Part shown: positions 14,201 to 14,748 of the stretch, piece after piece
How positions within the stretch are numbered: position 1 is the first letter of the stretch
How the letters are laid out: each line of letters begins with the position of its first letter
From: Bacteroidia bacterium
Lineage (GTDB): Bacteria; Bacteroidota; Bacteroidia; B-17B0; Aurantibacillaceae
Assembly: GCA_014379485.1 (NCBI GenBank)
Contig: JACMLS010001034.1
Span: 1-14,748 of the forward strand
Length of the DNA: 14,748 bases
Reading direction: 5' to 3'
Notes under the pieces: generated by a model
The model's database searches: none
What the model was told of the DNA's origin: nothing
What the model saw: only the letters and a program-made list of their open reading frames with translations
Program-made: the position numbers and the translations under genes

Positions 14201-14587
14201 ATGGAACCAATTAAAATTGAAAAAACTTTTTCTACGCCCGAAGTGGTGTTTACCCCAAATAACTACACTTTGATGCTGGAAGGAAGACTTATTCCTGAAA
14301 ACGCAGAAACCGTTTTTAAACCTATTATAGATTGGATCGATAATTATTTTAAAAGCGGTGGCGAAACCCTTAAACTTTTATTCCGTCTCTACTATTACAA
14401 CACCAGTTCCTCCAAACGCATTGTAAACCTTATGCGCAAGTTAGACGAGTACGCCGCCAACGGAAAAAAGATCAGCATTCGCTGGGAATACGAAGAAGGC
14501 GATGACGATTGCATGCACGACGGAAATGATTTTGCTAAAATGGTAAAGGTAATTCCGGTTGAGGTGATTGAGATTGAGGAGATTTGA
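14201..14587 (+). CDS. siaC: SiaC-family regulatory phosphoprotein (DUF1987)
   Basis: 128 residues, the normal size for the SiaC/DUF1987 family. Recognisable features are an N-terminal TFSTPEVVF segment, the FxGxLIPENAETVFKPIIDWI-like helix region (about 26-47), the core LYYYNTSSSKRIVNLM (63-78) and an acidic tail (EYEEGDDDC, then VIEIEEI). In Pseudomonas, SiaC is phosphorylated on Thr68 by the kinase SiaB and dephosphorylated by the SpoIIE-type phosphatase SiaA; the dephosphorylated form activates the diguanylate cyclase SiaD. Here the threonine of YNTSSSK is also residue 68, so the phospho-switch is probably kept. The gene follows a SpoIIE phosphatase gene by 66 nt in the same direction, which supports a phosphatase/substrate pair. 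No SiaB or SiaD homologue is in the window, so the downstream target is unknown. Confidence 0.88.
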   Translation: MEPIKIEKTFSTPEVVFTPNNYTLMLEGRLIPENAETVFKPIIDWIDNYFKSGGETLKLLFRLYYYNTSSSKRIVNLMRKLDEYAANGKKISIRWEYEEGDDDCMHDGNDFAKMVKVIPVEVIEIEEI

Positions 14588-14618
14588 CGAAAATTTATTC
14601 TTGGTTAAATATTAAAGC

Positions 14619-14652
14619 AACACGCATCTTTCTTTTCTTTAAACGTGTTTTT
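14619..14652 (+). terminator. Possible terminator after siaC
   Basis: AACACG (14619-14624) pairs with CGTGTT (14644-14649), followed by a short T run, about 32 bases after the siaC stop. The stem is short and the loop long (19 bases), so the call is weak. The remaining bases to 14748 contain no ORF with a usable start on either strand. Confidence 0.3.
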
Positions 14653-14748
14653 CACGGCAATTTAAAAAAGCGTCAGCAGAGGCTGGCTTAAAACTAAAGC
14701 GGGAAAAATTTGAAAGTCCGCAAATTCAACCATTCACAAAAGAAGAAA

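Noticed and set aside
14653..14748. Coding-like frame at the right edge (reads ...KREKFESPQIQPFTKEE)
   Set aside because: The frame opens after a stop at about 14640 and contains no ATG, GTG or TTG before the window edge, so no gene start can be supported.

Overview
The window looks like chromosomal DNA of a Bacteroidota (Flavobacteriales/Cytophagia-type) bacterium. The evidence is: low-to-moderate GC with A-rich ribosome-binding regions and no Shine-Dalgarno sequences; several TAnnTTTG-like -7 promoter boxes; signal peptides that end in the FSFSQ/FAFSQ pattern common in this phylum; and the protein families present (40-residue TPR membrane proteins, SpoIIE-type phosphatases with the Bacteroidota DIVSGDFYW and DCTGHGVPGAF signatures). 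No lower taxon can be named from this sequence alone.

Layout. The left edge (1-384, minus) carries the first 128 residues of an unrecognised protein that runs off the window. A spacer of about 315 bases follows, then two tiny plus-strand ORFs (700-897 and 930-1022) with tryptophan-containing hydrophobic C-termini. Next is a complete radA on the minus strand (1031-2401). Divergent from radA is a compact three-gene array (2596-7245) of paralogous proteins. Each has a signal peptide, seven or eight 40-residue TPRs, one transmembrane helix and a short cytoplasmic coiled coil ending in a DSIxYAxRIQxAL helix. The genes are 10 nt apart or overlap as ATGA. A hypothetical helical protein (7376-8413) follows, flanked by two copies of a related inverted-repeat element. 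Convergent to it is a stand-alone 236-residue SpoIIE/PP2C phosphatase (8614-9324, minus) with a clear intrinsic terminator and a REP-like palindrome. The divergent spacer 9325-9646 is full of palindromes. Then comes a 1495-residue cytosolic protein with six GAF domains, a PAS domain and a SpoIIE phosphatase domain (9647-14134), followed 66 nt later by a SiaC-family phosphoprotein (14201-14587).

How the genes may work together (inference). SpoIIE-type phosphatases and SiaC-type substrates form partner-switching circuits; the known example is SiaA/SiaB/SiaC/SiaD of Pseudomonas. The GAF6-PAS-SpoIIE protein and SiaC form a phosphatase/substrate pair whose conserved threonine falls at residue 68, the number reported for Pseudomonas SiaC. 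The three TPR membrane proteins end in the signalling helix that, in the 1495-residue protein, leads directly into the phosphatase domain, but they have no phosphatase domain. The free phosphatase begins almost exactly where that domain would begin. The window can therefore be read as a set of periplasmic TPR sensors whose output domain is supplied in trans, next to a cytosolic multi-GAF phosphatase with its SiaC partner. No SiaB-type kinase or diguanylate cyclase is visible in the window.
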